A program made the translations under genes and the position numbers. DNA of 64,000 nucleotides from Apostichopus japonicus (taxonomy: Eukaryota; Echinodermata; Holothuroidea; Aspidochirotida; Stichopodidae): assembly GCF_037975245.1 (NCBI RefSeq), contig NC_092576.1:12205111-12269110 (forward strand), read 5' to 3'. Shown here piece after piece: positions 11,945 through 23,649 of this stretch (positions are counted from its first letter, which is position 1; every line of letters starts with the position of its first letter). A model generated the notes under the pieces. That model searched no databases. It saw only the letters and a program-made list of their open reading frames with translations, and had not been told where the DNA came from.

Positions 11945-13318
11945 GTCTCAGTCTTTCCATGGACAGTTATTTGACTTGACCTCTTCTTCAATGGCATCTC
12001 CTCTAACACACTGGAATTTTAGGAAATAGCCAGCGTCAAGAAGTGTCTCTCTACCTGCAATGTCAAACTCTATTAGGGGCCTGTGGTGAAGTAGTGATAC
12101 TGTGGCAGTTCCAGGGAATACATAACAGCAATCTTCCCTCCCATTTATCCTTTCCATCCAGGACTTCCCGAGAATGGTGTCCAAATAGCTGTTTTTAGCA
12201 AAACACACTTTCTTGCTACTGAACAGCTTGTCGTAAATGTCTCTCTCGATGTCCCGTACTATAACAATCTTTGGATCTTCCTTACGCCTCCCTACAAGCT
12301 GCCGCTTAATATCTAGTCTGAGTCTGGAGGTAAATAGCTCTGACCTCTCTGGCAATGATCCAAGTGATATAGTGTCTTGATTGTGGATCTTTTCTACTAC
12401 ATCAGTCTTTGGCAGCCAATGATCAAACTGCTTTTCCCATCCAGGATAGGTGATGTACACTTGATCGTCTGTTTCTTCTAAGATCTGAAATAAATAATAA
12501 AACACCAGTCGCTAACTAGACAGGTCGTTGCTGTGCAAAAACTATATCCCCCGATCAGAGGGCGTTACTGTCAGACTCCCAGGCCATGGTGCTAAGAAAG
12601 AGGCTACTGCTTAATAACACAAGGTCATGTTGGAACATGACAAATTCTGAAGATTTGAATAAATTGATCTCAAATGATGAACAGAGGCCTCAAAATGACC
12701 CCTAGCCCATTTCTGCCTGGACTGAATGTAGTCCCACCATGTTCCTTTCAAATCCGATGAAGATTAAAAAATTGCACAAATCATGCAAATTTGACCTCCG
12801 GTGAGACCTCAACTTTTCTCGGGACCCAATGTAGTCCACACCAACCAAGTTTCGTTCAAATCCGACTAGCTTGAAAATTTCGCATAAATTATTTTTTCAC
12901 TTCTAGGGGATGGAGGGGGGGTGGGGTTCCCCACTGAGAATTTCAAAATTTTGGGCAGGACGGGTCCCCCTATCTACACCTATGTCACCTATGGGTACAA
13001 TTGAAGAATGCGCCATTTCAAGTTAGGGCGTTTTTCATAAATAGGGTTACACTTCACTACATTACAACAAACAGACTCTCCATTATTTTTTCCTTAATTT
13101 CAGAAAGGACGTTGCATTCTGCAATCGGTATAAAAACTTAAAAATTGGTCTAGCCGAGTGTGGCACATACATACTTCAATATCAAACAAATCTCCTTCCT
13201 TCCACGATAGTTTTGTAGACCTAGGCTTTCCCAACTGGAGCTTCGCATTGCCATCGAGCAGCTTCTTATAATAGCCCGCTTCCTTGACAGTGCACTCTCG
13301 CTTCCTTGGCCTCTCCAT
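11945..13318 (-). CDS. two-exon gene fragment, unknown function (Tudor/chromo-like N-terminus possible)
   Basis: Exon 13318-13175 begins MERPRKRECTVK and ends at a good donor (GAA|GTATGT). Exon 12484-11945 starts after an acceptor (TTATTTCAG|ATC). Phase 0 matches, joining WKEGDLFDIE to ILEETDDQVYITYPGW. The joined stretch, with closely spaced aromatic residues (YPGW..FDHWLP), resembles a small beta-barrel reader fold such as Tudor-knot/chromo, but this is inference. The protein would be about 227 residues, ending NNCPWKD. The start codon lies just after an acceptor-like TTTCAG at 13322, so a 5' UTR exon may lie upstream. It sits directly upstream of the broken ORF at 11787 on the same strand and could be part of the same element. 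The intron contains repeat sequence. Confidence 0.55.
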
Positions 13319-13329
13319 TTCTGAAATTT

Positions 13330-14640
13330 AAATAATAACTTCATTTCAATTTCCAAATACCAACCACAATAAATCCAACTTCAACAGCAGTTGTCCTTGA
13401 TTATAATGGTATAGCTGGGCCACAGGCACTTGTAACATACACTAGCGAACTAGCCTACACACATTATAACCGTACAAGGCATTTCCAGTAAATTTGACGC
13501 TAAAAAATTCATGCGGCCGAAAAAAGTGTGCGGGCTGAGACAGGAAGCTACTATTTTTTATCTGGCCTACTAGGAATTTGCTCTTCAATCGAGCTAGTTG
13601 AGAAGGCCTGCTATATACCATTTTTCCACAACAAGGAGGGGGCGGGGGTCCTTACCAACGGGGGAACGACCTACGTCATGGTAAATTCTACTATTTCGTC
13701 AGGGAAAATTGGGGGAAAACATTGAAATGAATACGTGATATAGTGTGTCAGGCTTTCCTTGCCCCTTGTCGATTGTCGGGGGACCACCAGTGCAGCGAAT
13801 GCTGCCCCGGACCCCTGTCCACCAATCCCCAATAAAACAATACCATTTCTGGGAGGAATGTTATGTGTGGGATCAAACACTTGTCGGCATTATCGAATAA
13901 TAGAGTACCTGTTATTTTTGTAATGGGGTGGGGTAACGGTGGAGCTGGTGGGAGGGGTGGGGAGAGGGGGGCGTGCTTGAGTCTAGTCCTTGAACACGAC
14001 TTTAGCATGTTACGGTACCCTTCACCTCGTGTAGGTATGTTTAACATTGCGTAACAGACTGTTCAGTTCGTGAACTAAGTTAGACCCAACGAGGTGTCTA
14101 ACACGCCCCCACTCACCACCCGCCCAGACCCATTCCCACCCCCTCAGCCCAAATCCTACCCTATCATTCAATCATACCCACTTGTCCCCCTCCCATCCCT
14201 TATCCGATAACTTGGACCACTATCACAGGGGAATCCCAGTGCTATCAATGTCATTGCCTATTGCGAATCATACTATTACCAGGCTAGGCTAGTACTACTG
14301 GCCTAGCCTGTATGCATATTAACGTTAGGCTACAATTCATAAGAATTGCAACAATATAACGTTACGCTGTGTACTGTCTTTGGTTTTTGCATGTACTACA
14401 CCCCTACAAAATAATGATAAGGTCACGTTCTAAGCCCCGTTAACCTTGTCGTCATACTCGAATGATAACCAGAAAGAAATACGGTCGGATCCTTAAAATG
14501 ATTCCGAAACACATTAATACCTGTTTTTCATTCTGAAGAAAATGTCTTGATGATATGAGTTGATAATATGCGTTACATCCGTTCAATAGTGACATTCGGA
14601 CGGACTGGGTTTAGTAATAATAAGTGATTCTGTATCCCGC
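13330..14640. other. non-coding spacer with repeat debris
   Basis: No supported gene. Contains a G-rich stretch (about 13920-13975) and a C-rich one (about 14100-14200). Short open frames here lack splice context or recognisable domains. Confidence 0.4.
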
Positions 14641-14890
14641 TATCTAACGAAAACCGAAGCGAACGAGCGGGTGAAAAGCTTCGCATACCCTGGTCGCCCT
14701 GGTGGTCGCTGATTGGCTGTTACAAGTACGTCATCTCCGGCCAGAAACAAGGCTCCAAACTTGAAATGAGACAACTGTTCAATATGGCTTCCCCACATCC
14801 TATTGGTTACATCTAGCAAAGATGCAGTCCCAACTAATATGATGACCAATCAGTAATTACATGATGGATGAGTCCTTATAAATATTCATG
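14640..14890. promoter_or_regulatory. possible promoter: clustered CCAAT boxes
   Basis: ATTGG occurs at 14712 and 14802 (CCAAT on the minus strand) and CCAAT at 14846 on the plus strand, with TTATAAATATT at about 14877. It could drive the minus-strand gene that starts near 13318 through a 5' UTR exon, or an unseen plus-strand transcript. This rests on motif clustering only. Confidence 0.3.
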
Positions 14891-15224
14891 TCACCATGTG
14901 CCTTCCGTTCCCCAGCTCTGGGCTATTTTGTAACCCTTTCCCACCATACACTGTCCCAGGTATTACCACAAGCGCTATTGTCTAGCAGGCTCAGTTTATC
15001 TCCGGAGAGATAAGTAGCAAAGATACATACAAAAAGGCTTTGTGAAAGTAAAATAACCATCACTAATCTGCAATATACTCAGCAGAGGTAGATAGTATCT
15101 GTTTACTCTTTTTAATTAAAACTATCTACACTATTGACAGATATTGCTTCTACTAGCAAGTGAAAACAACAAACCCACTGTGTCATTCATGACACCAGGG
15201 TTACACCTCTATGTCCGCGGACAT

Positions 15225-15478
15225 TTTGTTCTCAAGTGATTGCGGAAGGAAACGGTTAAGTGTAAGACAAATAACGTCGCGTGCCTCGTGCACCTCTCGA
15301 GTATTTACTAAAGCTCAAACAACTGTTTATGTGATATGGCTGTATCGGAAGCTGCACTACTATGTCCTTTTGTTCTCAAGTGACTGCGGAAAGGAAACGG
15401 TTAAGTGTAAGACAAATAACGTCGCGTGCCTCGAGCATCACTCGAGTGTTTACTAAAGTAAACAACGGTTTATGTGCA
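15225..15478. repeat. tandem duplication, unit about 140 bp
   Basis: Two nearly identical copies beginning gttctcaagtga (about 15229 and 15373), sharing cggttaagtgtaagacaaat and cgtcgcgtgcctcg. No coding signal. Confidence 0.75.
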
Positions 15479-15504
15479 TTATCAGACAGCTGTACCACTA
15501 TTAT

Positions 15505-15715
15505 CAGGCGCGTATTCAGGGGGGGGGGCGTTGGGGGCGCGCGCTCACCGGGTTAGAAAAAGAGGAGAGAAAAAAAGAGAAGAAAAAGGGAAAAAAGAGT
15601 GGGAAATAGAGGACGTGGAGAGGAAGGAAGGGAAAAGAAAAAGAAGGAGAGAAAAAGGAGAAAAAGAGGGAGTAGAATTAAAACGCCAAGAAACCGGGAA
15701 GAGAAAGAGGAACAG
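15505..15715. repeat. G-tract element edge and purine-rich tract
   Basis: gcgcgtattcag followed by a G-run marks the edge of a short dispersed element. 15550-15715 is almost all A and G on the plus strand, a polypurine stretch that could form triplex DNA. Open frames through it are compositional artefacts. Confidence 0.55.
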
Positions 15716-16029
15716 TGACACAATTACAGCGCTGATCCCTATTATATACACATGGCCGGGTAGCCAATGACGGATCGAGGAGTTCGGAAGTGCCGTGCGC
15801 CCACCTTACCGATTACACCGATAACTCCACTTTTGACGTTTCCATTTTTCTTCTCTCACTAATGTATCTATATAAATACTATATACGGTTTATCATAACG
15901 CGTGTGTGTGTATGGACGCCTTAAACAATTGTGCTATGAAACCAACTGTGGCTGGTCTCGAACTCGACCGAGTCGTCGGGGAACATGACGCATTTCGGGA
16001 AGGAGGCGACCACCCCCTCCCCCGAGCTT

Positions 16030-16345
16030 TTTTTTTATGATATCACTATTAATTTCAAAATAGAAAATGCTTAGATGCAACTTACAAGGCATGGGAAGTG
16101 TCATTTCCAGTGATCTGGAAGAAATTTTCGGCCAAAATTTACTTATACGCTTCGCGCAAACCTATGGTCCTGGGTAGTGCCATTTCCAGCGATCTGGGAG
16201 GCATTTTCGGCCAAAATTTTCTTGCACGCTTCGCGCACACTCTTGGTGGTGCTACGCTTAGATAGTTTGCATACAGGCTTCGCCCCTCCCTTGGCAAATT
16301 ATTCGCTACGCACCTGTTCGAATTTGTAAAGCAAACAGCAGATAT
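16030..16345. repeat. dispersed repeat, family A copy 1
   Basis: Shares gtgccatttccagcgatctg, ggccaaaattttcttg and cgcttcgcgc with 17320-17460 (same sense, diverged) and with 18530-18690 (opposite sense). The motif block occurs twice within this copy. Probably a non-autonomous mobile element; class unknown. Confidence 0.6.
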
Positions 16346-17319
16346 CACATCATATCAGTGAGCATGAAAATGGCGTTCCAGGATGAACAGCCTCAAAACT
16401 GTCGATGTGTGTAGTCATACTAACCCAATTTGATTTGGGGGCTGTAACGACTTGCCCGATAAATATAACCTAAATATTTCGCGCTCTCCGCGCGCGTTCA
16501 ACATGTTAATGTCAATATCATATATAAGCAAGCATCGGCTATTACATCGCATGTCATCGTGTACCGTACCGTCCGTGGAAATTCCACAGTATACCGCGGG
16601 ATGCTAATGTAAACAATGAAATGTCTTACGTAGATGGAGAAAAGGCATCGAGGTCCAATTATGTCAAATTCTCATTTACATTAGTAAGGGCGAATATGTC
16701 GGCCAAGCTTAGAACTTTATTTTAATTACCAAGGATATAAGTTTTAAACTATTCATTTCCTTTAGCTACATCATTACAATTTATTTTTCTTTCAGTAGGA
16801 GCCACCCCACCCCCCGCCTCCTACGCCTATGTGTGGTTTCGGAAATATCTGGTATTTTTTAATTTCCTTCAACCAAGTTTTGTAATAGCCGTTATAAGAG
16901 GGTTTTATATTTGTACACCAATAAATTAACTGTGTCTGAATTTTCGAAATCTTACCAACATTTTTGATCATACCTCCCTCTACTCGTGTAATTTGACTGA
17001 GGTTTTTCTATATTGGTTGTCCATAGATGACATTTTTTGCAACATTATGGGTTTGTTTTGAAATAAGTTTATTCACGAGAAATGTGAATTTACAAATTCT
17101 GAACAAATAATGGGTTGAAAACATTGAAAAGTGGGGCTGTCTGGTATTGTGAGCCTCGACGTATATAGAATCACCTACAAAAGCAATGATCCACAGGATA
17201 TCCGATGACGTCGAACTTGATTTGTGACTGAAGATAATCTTCAACAAGATTATGGATGGAAAAAAAAAAACTATTAGGAAATACTTGGTTCTCAGGCAAA
17301 AGTGTACATCTGGTTGGTC

Positions 17320-17460
17320 ATTTTCAAGCCCGAGAAGTGCCATTTCCGGGGATCTGGGGGTATAAAAACCAGAATTTTCTTGTACGCTGCGCGCCAACGG
17401 ATGATGGCGCTCCGCTTAGATAGTAATTCGCGAGCCCGGGTTAGAAAATCCTGGTTACGC
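17320..17460. repeat. dispersed repeat, family A copy 2
   Basis: Contains gtgccatttccggggatctg and a ttttcttgtacgctgcgcgc block like the copies at 16030 and 18530. It ends in ggttacgcccctga, the typical edge of these elements. Confidence 0.55.
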
Positions 17461-17630
17461 CCCTGATTATTAAATCTTTTCTAGGAATTCCGCCGACCGA
17501 TTTATAGGCCTACGTGAGAGCATGGAGCTATGAATCCCAGGTTTATAGCTCCATGGTGCGAGCATGGAGGTAAAACTATTACCTCCATGGTGCGAGATGT
17601 ACATTGGAGGTAAAAAACTCAACACGCCAA

Positions 17631-18930
17631 GTTTTAGAGTTTCACTAATGTAATCCTGTAGTGGATCCGCATCTAGATGACCTGTGACCGCAGGTTGACA
17701 CCCGCGACCTCTATTCGTTCTTGGTTATTTGAATTTTCGTGGCCATAATCGGATATCAAAGGTACCTTCTGATCAACGTTGTCAATGGGTTGACCCCTGT
17801 GCGACCTTCGTGTGCGATGTTATCAGAGGTCATCTTTTTTGGTTTTAATTAAGTACAGTTAGGATAGTCGTACAGACTAGTCATGTTGCTTTTTGGTATC
17901 AGCGTGTCAAACTACATCTGACCGCCAACCAAAAGGTCAAAGGTCAAATCTTGAAAAATATGCTCATATTAGTAGATACGGGGCAAAACAACACAAGTTT
18001 GTAAATATTTTGATATATGATAGAACTCATTGTGCTTTATAGAAGAAAATACTCCCGCTTCAATCGGACATCCAGTTCTCAAGTTATGAGGGGCCAAAGG
18101 TTGGTCTTGAGAACCAAATGTCCATCAAGGTTGGGAGTTACGCTATTGTAATCCGATAGTCGATCCAAATGTGGTTGACCTTTGACCTCAGGTTGACCTC
18201 CAGTGACCTGTATTAGTTTCTTTGGTTATTTGAATTTTCGTAGCCATATTCAAATATCAAAGGTACCTTCTGATCAATATTGTCGATGGGTTGATCCCTG
18301 TACGACGTTCCTGTGCGAAGTTATCAGAGGTCAAGGTTTGGTTTGGTTTTAATAAACTTTCATGTGATTAGGATGGTCTTAAAGACTTGTCATGTTGCTT
18401 TTCTGAATCAGTGTGTCAAAACTACATCCTACTATGAGGTCAAAAGGTCAAATCTTGAAAAATATGCTCAAGCGCGTAGCCAGGAATTTGCCAAGGGAGG
18501 GGCGAAACTGTAGATTTGACATTGCAAACTATTTAAGAGTAGCGCCACCATAATTGGCGCGAAGCGTACAAGAAAATTTTGGCTGTAAATGCCTCCCAGA
18601 TCGCTGGAAAAGGCACTTCCCAGGCCTTTTAAGTTGCATCTTAGCATTTTCTCTTTTGAAAATATTAGCGATATCATAAAAAACATTTAAAAATAAAAAT
18701 AAAAAATATGCTCAAGGGGGGGGGGGGCGACTGCCCCCTTCGCCCCCCCCCCCTTGACTACGCGCCTGAATATGCTCATTTTGGGAGATACGGGGCAAAG
18801 AAAAAAGTTTGTAAATATTTTGATATAAGATAGAGCTGTGTGTGCTTTATAGAGGAAACCTACTCCTGTTTCAATCGGACACCAGGTTCTCAAGTTATAA
18901 GGGACTAAAGATTGGTTTTGATACCTTTTT
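17631..18930. repeat. direct tandem duplication of a ~490 bp unit; the second copy carries an insertion
   Basis: Copy 1 is 17631-18127 and copy 2 is 18130-18930. Shared blocks include tggttatttgaattttcg, atatcaaaggtaccttctga, tcatgttgctttt and cttgaaaaatatgctca. Copy 2 is interrupted at 18471-18768. Copies are diverged, so the duplication is not recent. Several AGGTCA half-sites lie in both units. Confidence 0.8.
18471..18768. mobile_element. short inserted element inside copy 2 (family A, with G/C foldback end)
   Basis: The insertion is flanked by the 10 bp aatatgctca at 18461-18470 and 18769-18778; the uninterrupted version is visible in copy 1 of the tandem repeat (about 17957). The termini are agcgcgtagccagg and ttgactacgcgcctg, which are inverted repeats. 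A third aatatgctca lies inside at 18705-18714 after an (aaaat)n stretch. Confidence 0.7.
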
Positions 18931-19800
18931 AGCAAAAACATTGTGTGTGTATATTGGAGCAAATAACAATTTTAGGACAGAGTGCACATCATCAAGGGGA
19001 GCATTTTGATAAAAGCCATTAGGTCATCCAAGGTCATTCAAGGTTGCTTATGTGCAAAAAACTGCCAAAATATGCTAAGTTTTGCAACAACTTCTGGTCA
19101 CAAAGTCTGACATGGCTGGTATATTATGACAAGTTGTGAATGAAGTAGGGGCACGTTCTTTAAAATAATCGTGATGTGATCCAAGGTCACCAAAGGCCAA
19201 TTATGGGTCAAAATGTAATTTTTGGGCAATTCCCTGGTAGAAATTCCAGTAGAACCCAGTTAAAAAATCAACTAGGTTCTACTAGGGCATACTATGTTTA
19301 ACTGGTTTTTAACTGTGTGTAACTGGGTCTTACTGGGTTCCAACTATGCTGTCCATGAGCTAGGTTCATCTGGGTTTACACATTGTTCAACTGGGTTTGT
19401 TCAGGTCCAACTGAGTTTGAACTATGTTTGATACTGATCCAGTTGGGCTTCAACTAGGTTTCACTGCTTTTTGCACTAGCCCAACTGGGTTTGAACTATG
19501 TTGACTGGTGAACTTGCCCTGTTGGGGTTGAACTAGGTTTCATTGGTTTTGCACTGGCCCAACTGGGTTTGAACTATTTTGACTGGTGAACTTGCCCTGT
19601 TAGGGTTAAACTAGGTTTCATTGGTTTTGCACTGGCCCAACTGGGTTTGGACTATTGGCTGGTGAACTGACCCAGCTGGGCTTAACTAGGTTTCACTGGT
19701 TTGCACAAGCCCAACTGGGTTTGAACTATGTTAATTGGTGAACTTGCCCTGTTGGGGTTGAACTAGGTTTCACACTGGCCCAACTGTATTTGGACTATGC

Positions 19801-21627
19801 TGACTGCTTTTATTTTAGGCGTAATTATCGAGAATTTTATAAGTTCGTAAGCAGAAACCGTATCGTAATATATTGGAAATGCTAAATTAGCCAACTTATA
19901 AGGGGTGTAAAATAAATCTTTGTCATATTTATCACAGTTATCATTAAACGATTACATTTTTGTACCGCAATGATTAAAAATATGAAATATTTACTATATA
20001 ATCAATTTGAAAAAAATGATGTTAGACTTTGTTCGTCGATTTGAAAAATTGGTAGGCAAAATGCCTTCCTAGTGGAAAATAGTATGATCCGACTAAATTT
20101 GAACTTTGACAATTGTCTTGCGTAAGCGCTAAATTTATAAAGTCCGAATCCGCAAACCACTTACGCCAACAGAAGCTTCACAGAATTATCACATTTGTAA
20201 CCGATTTTGCCAACAATTTCAAATTATTACCGCTGCTAAGTTCCCTCCTTTGTAATCTTGCAGTATCTTTATATTATTGACACATACTTGTAACGTTATA
20301 ATTGATTGTAAACGTGCTCTTTATCATAAATATTTACATTAAACAGAAACTTTATATATAGTGGCCTAGATCTATAGTATAGGCAAGGCCTAACAAACCG
20401 GTCCCCTACTAGGTATACCACATACACAGTACATTTACTAACGTTAGACATATCCTAACGTTATAGTTGCCTAGTTTATAGGGGCCTAACATAGTTATAG
20501 CCTACTCAAGTTAACACCTTTATTTATCCGCATGATTTTAGGAAAGCTATTTTCAACTAGCAAACATAATAGCAATTTACAAAATTTACGCAATTGCCTT
20601 GATTGTTGTTTCAAACATGAAGTGCCTATTGGCATAATAACATACTTTGCAAAAGTCATTAGTGAAGTGTGCAGCATACACGTATAGGCTATGCTACAAA
20701 TGTGAGGATGCCCTACACTGAACATTACGAACATATGATTAAACTATCAATCTAATTTCAAGTGAGGCTTCATTTGTACAGTGTAAGATGGTCAGCTCTT
20801 ACATAAAATTTTGTTTTGAACCATAGTTTTACTTGTTTACTAGTGCGGGGCAGTGCTCACTGTACAGATGGCTATTCATTTGGACAGTATATTTGTATGT
20901 TGTCTTGTGGCCTCTCTCTCTATGGGTTGCTAGGCAACTATCTTAGCCCTCACAGGAAATGGGGTCTGTTCGTATATATTATAGGAACAAAGGAGTTTTG
21001 TGAGGGTATAGGGAGTTAGGCAGTTGGCTATGAGTATCTGAGCAAGGCAGTTGTAAAAGAAGAGAAAGATAGTTTTAATGGCCGGATAGTTATTTTAAAC
21101 CTTAATTTACATAGTTCAAGTTACTGTAGACCTTACTATTTTATGGAAGTGGTGATATTCAACTGACAGTCTGATAGAGGATATTATTTTACAATAAAGG
21201 ATATTCCGGGACACCATTAATCATAAAAGATTTTTACTGCAAAGGATATTGTCATTATTTTACTGAAAGGATACCCTGGAACACTATTTCATATGAATTA
21301 AGAGATACTATTTTGTTGGGATCGGACATTCATAACACCATTTATTGGGTTCAACTATACTGATGTCGTTGAATATCTGATGTCGTGGGAGATCTGAGGT
21401 CTTAGAATACTTGATGTCACCAGCAGGCCAACTCACCAGAAGAGACTTTTAAGTCAAGTGTAGTTTCCTTATATTTTGGGTGCGCAACTCACAACTGTAA
21501 GTTGCCTTATTTAATCCTTTGACTGGGCCCAGATCAGCTGTACATTGTTTGTTATTCATAATTATAATTTATTTTGATCCAATCCAGTTGAGTTCTCCAT
21601 TTTTATGCGTCATGCACTGTGTTTGGG
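19801..21627. other. AT-rich interior of the foldback-like element
   Basis: No convincing gene, splice signals or known transposase motif between the left minisatellite arm and the nested element. Short open frames look random. Confidence 0.45.
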
Positions 21628-23260
21628 GGTCATACTAATTAGCGTCAACAGGCCGATTTCACGACAACTCAAGACAACAAGTCTAAAATACCATCAAATA
21701 CAATGGATGCAATCAGAGTATATCTGGAAACACGTTTAAAACTGACTGGAATCAGCGTGCATACATATTTTTCACGGGAAATAATGTTTTTGTCATAAAA
21801 ATCGTCAAGTTTCTCCGTCTGTAGCATTGGACGACGTGATGCTAGTGCGCTTGCGCAATGACATTGGACCGCACCTTACACTAGTCGAGAATGGTGCTCA
21901 AACACTCGTATCAATGTCTTTTCAAGACGTCAAAAGTAAAATAAGCAAATACTTATACAGAATAAAATACGCGGAGAGAATAATAAAACCAGGCAAAATA
22001 ATAGATTTATATTTAAATATATATAGACTAAAATTTTAAATAAAAATTAATAAAAACATATGTAAATTACAATGGAAAACAATAAGAAATATTCATATTT
22101 GCAAAATCATTCAATGATTTGATTTGGAGTTCATTCATCATACTACTAAATTGGTGCTTTCTCACTACGTCGACCCACCTTACCATAGCCGTATATTCTA
22201 AATATATGGCTCTGCACCTTACCAAACACTGATCCAGTGTAGAGATCAGTGTTACCGACACTGTACACAAAGGTAGTTGGCAAACCCTAACACAAACCAA
22301 CTCATATCGCGGAGAGAATAATAAAACCAGGCAAAATAATAGATTTATATTTAAATATATATAGATTAAAATTTTAAATAAAAATTAATAAAAACATACG
22401 TAAATTACAATGGAAAACAATAAGAAATATTCATTATTGTAAAATCATTCAATGATTTGATTTGGAGTTCATTCATCATACTGCTAAATTGGTGCTTTCT
22501 CACTACGTCGACCCACCTTACCATAGCCGTATATATTTTAAATATATGGCTCTGCACCTTACCAAACATTGATCCAGTGTAGAGATCAGTGTTACCGACA
22601 CTGTACACAAAGGTAGTTGGCAAACCCTAAAACAAACCAACTCATATCGCGGAGAGAATAATAAAACCAGGCAAAATAATAGATTTATATTTAAATATAT
22701 ATAGATTAAAATTTTAAATAAAAATTAATAAAAACATACGTAAATTACAATGGAAAACAATAAGAAATATTCATTATTGTAAAATCATTCAATAATTTGA
22801 TTTGGAGTTCATTCATCATACTGCTAAATTGGTGCTTTCTCACTACGTCGACCCACCTTACCATAGCCGTATATTCTAAATATACGGCTCTGCACCTTAC
22901 CAAACACTGATCCAGTGTAGAGATCAGTGTTACCGACACTGTACACAAAGGTAGTTGGCAAACCCTAACACAAACCAACTCATATCCTAATAGCGCGGTC
23001 CAAAGTCATTGCGCAAGCGCAATAGCATCACGTCGTCCAATTCTACGGACGGAGAAAGTTGACTATTTTTAAGAAAAACACATATTTTTCCCGTGAAAAA
23101 AAAGAAGGCACGATGGTTTCAGCCAGTTTTTAACGTGTTTCCAGATACACTCTGATTACAACCATTGTATCTGATTGTATTTTACACTTGTTGTCTTGAG
23201 TTGTCTTGATTTGTCTTGTGTCGTCGTGAAATCGGCCTGTTGACGCTAATTACTATGACC
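21628..23260. mobile_element. nested inverted-repeat element with ~240 bp arms
   Basis: The left arm, 21628-21876, starts ggtcata and contains attagcgtcaacaggccg. The right arm, about 22990-23260, is its inverted copy. The inner arm ends share tgcgcaatgac and cgtgatgct. The arms enclose three tandem ~339 bp units. Non-autonomous DNA-transposon architecture; superfamily unknown. Confidence 0.7.
21971..22987. repeat. three tandem ~339 bp units
   Basis: Units start with gcggagagaataataaaacc at 21971, 22309 and 22649 (spacing 338 and 340). They are almost identical, so the triplication is recent. On the minus strand each unit carries an open frame of 72-77 residues sharing WVDVVRKHQFSSMMNELQIK. 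The conservation may only reflect recency. Confidence 0.85.
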
Positions 23261-23649
23261 GTACCTTGGGACCTGTATGTAGATCTACTGTAAAAAAAAT
23301 GAAAACTTTATAGTGTGGTGTTATATTGTGTAGATAACACCAGTTGAGAATCCCAGTTCAAACTATTTAAGAATATAAGCAGTAAAACATAGTTCACCCA
23401 GTTTAACCCAGCAAAACATAGTTCACCCAGTTCAATCCAGTAAAACATAGTTGACCCAGTAAAGCATAGTTGAACCAGTTGGACCCAGTAAAACATAGTT
23501 GAACCAGTTGGAAGCCCCAGTAAAACATAGTTGAACCAGTTGGGAACACCAGTTCACCCATTTCAACCTAGTTCAAATTTGGCCCAAATTCCATATAGAA
23601 AATTCCAGTTGAAGTTAGTTCAAAAGTTCAACTGGAATTTCCACCAGGG

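Larger units (their letters stand above)
19232..23649. mobile_element. foldback-like element with inverted minisatellite arms
   Basis: The outer ends, ccctggtagaaattccagt at 19232 and its inverted counterpart ending 23649, form a terminal inverted repeat. The left arm (to about 19800) consists of degenerate ~72 bp repeats rich in aactgggtttgaactatg. The right arm (about 23335-23649) consists of the inverted motif catagttgaaccagttgg. Long terminal inverted repeats built from tandem units are the hallmark of foldback (FB/Galileo-type) elements. No transposase frame is visible between the arms. A second inverted-repeat element is nested inside. The target-site duplication could not be fixed. Confidence 0.65.

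Noticed and set aside
14640-14849. 69-residue minus-strand open frame in the CCAAT-rich region
   Set aside because: No family, splice context or stop/start support; the region reads better as a promoter.
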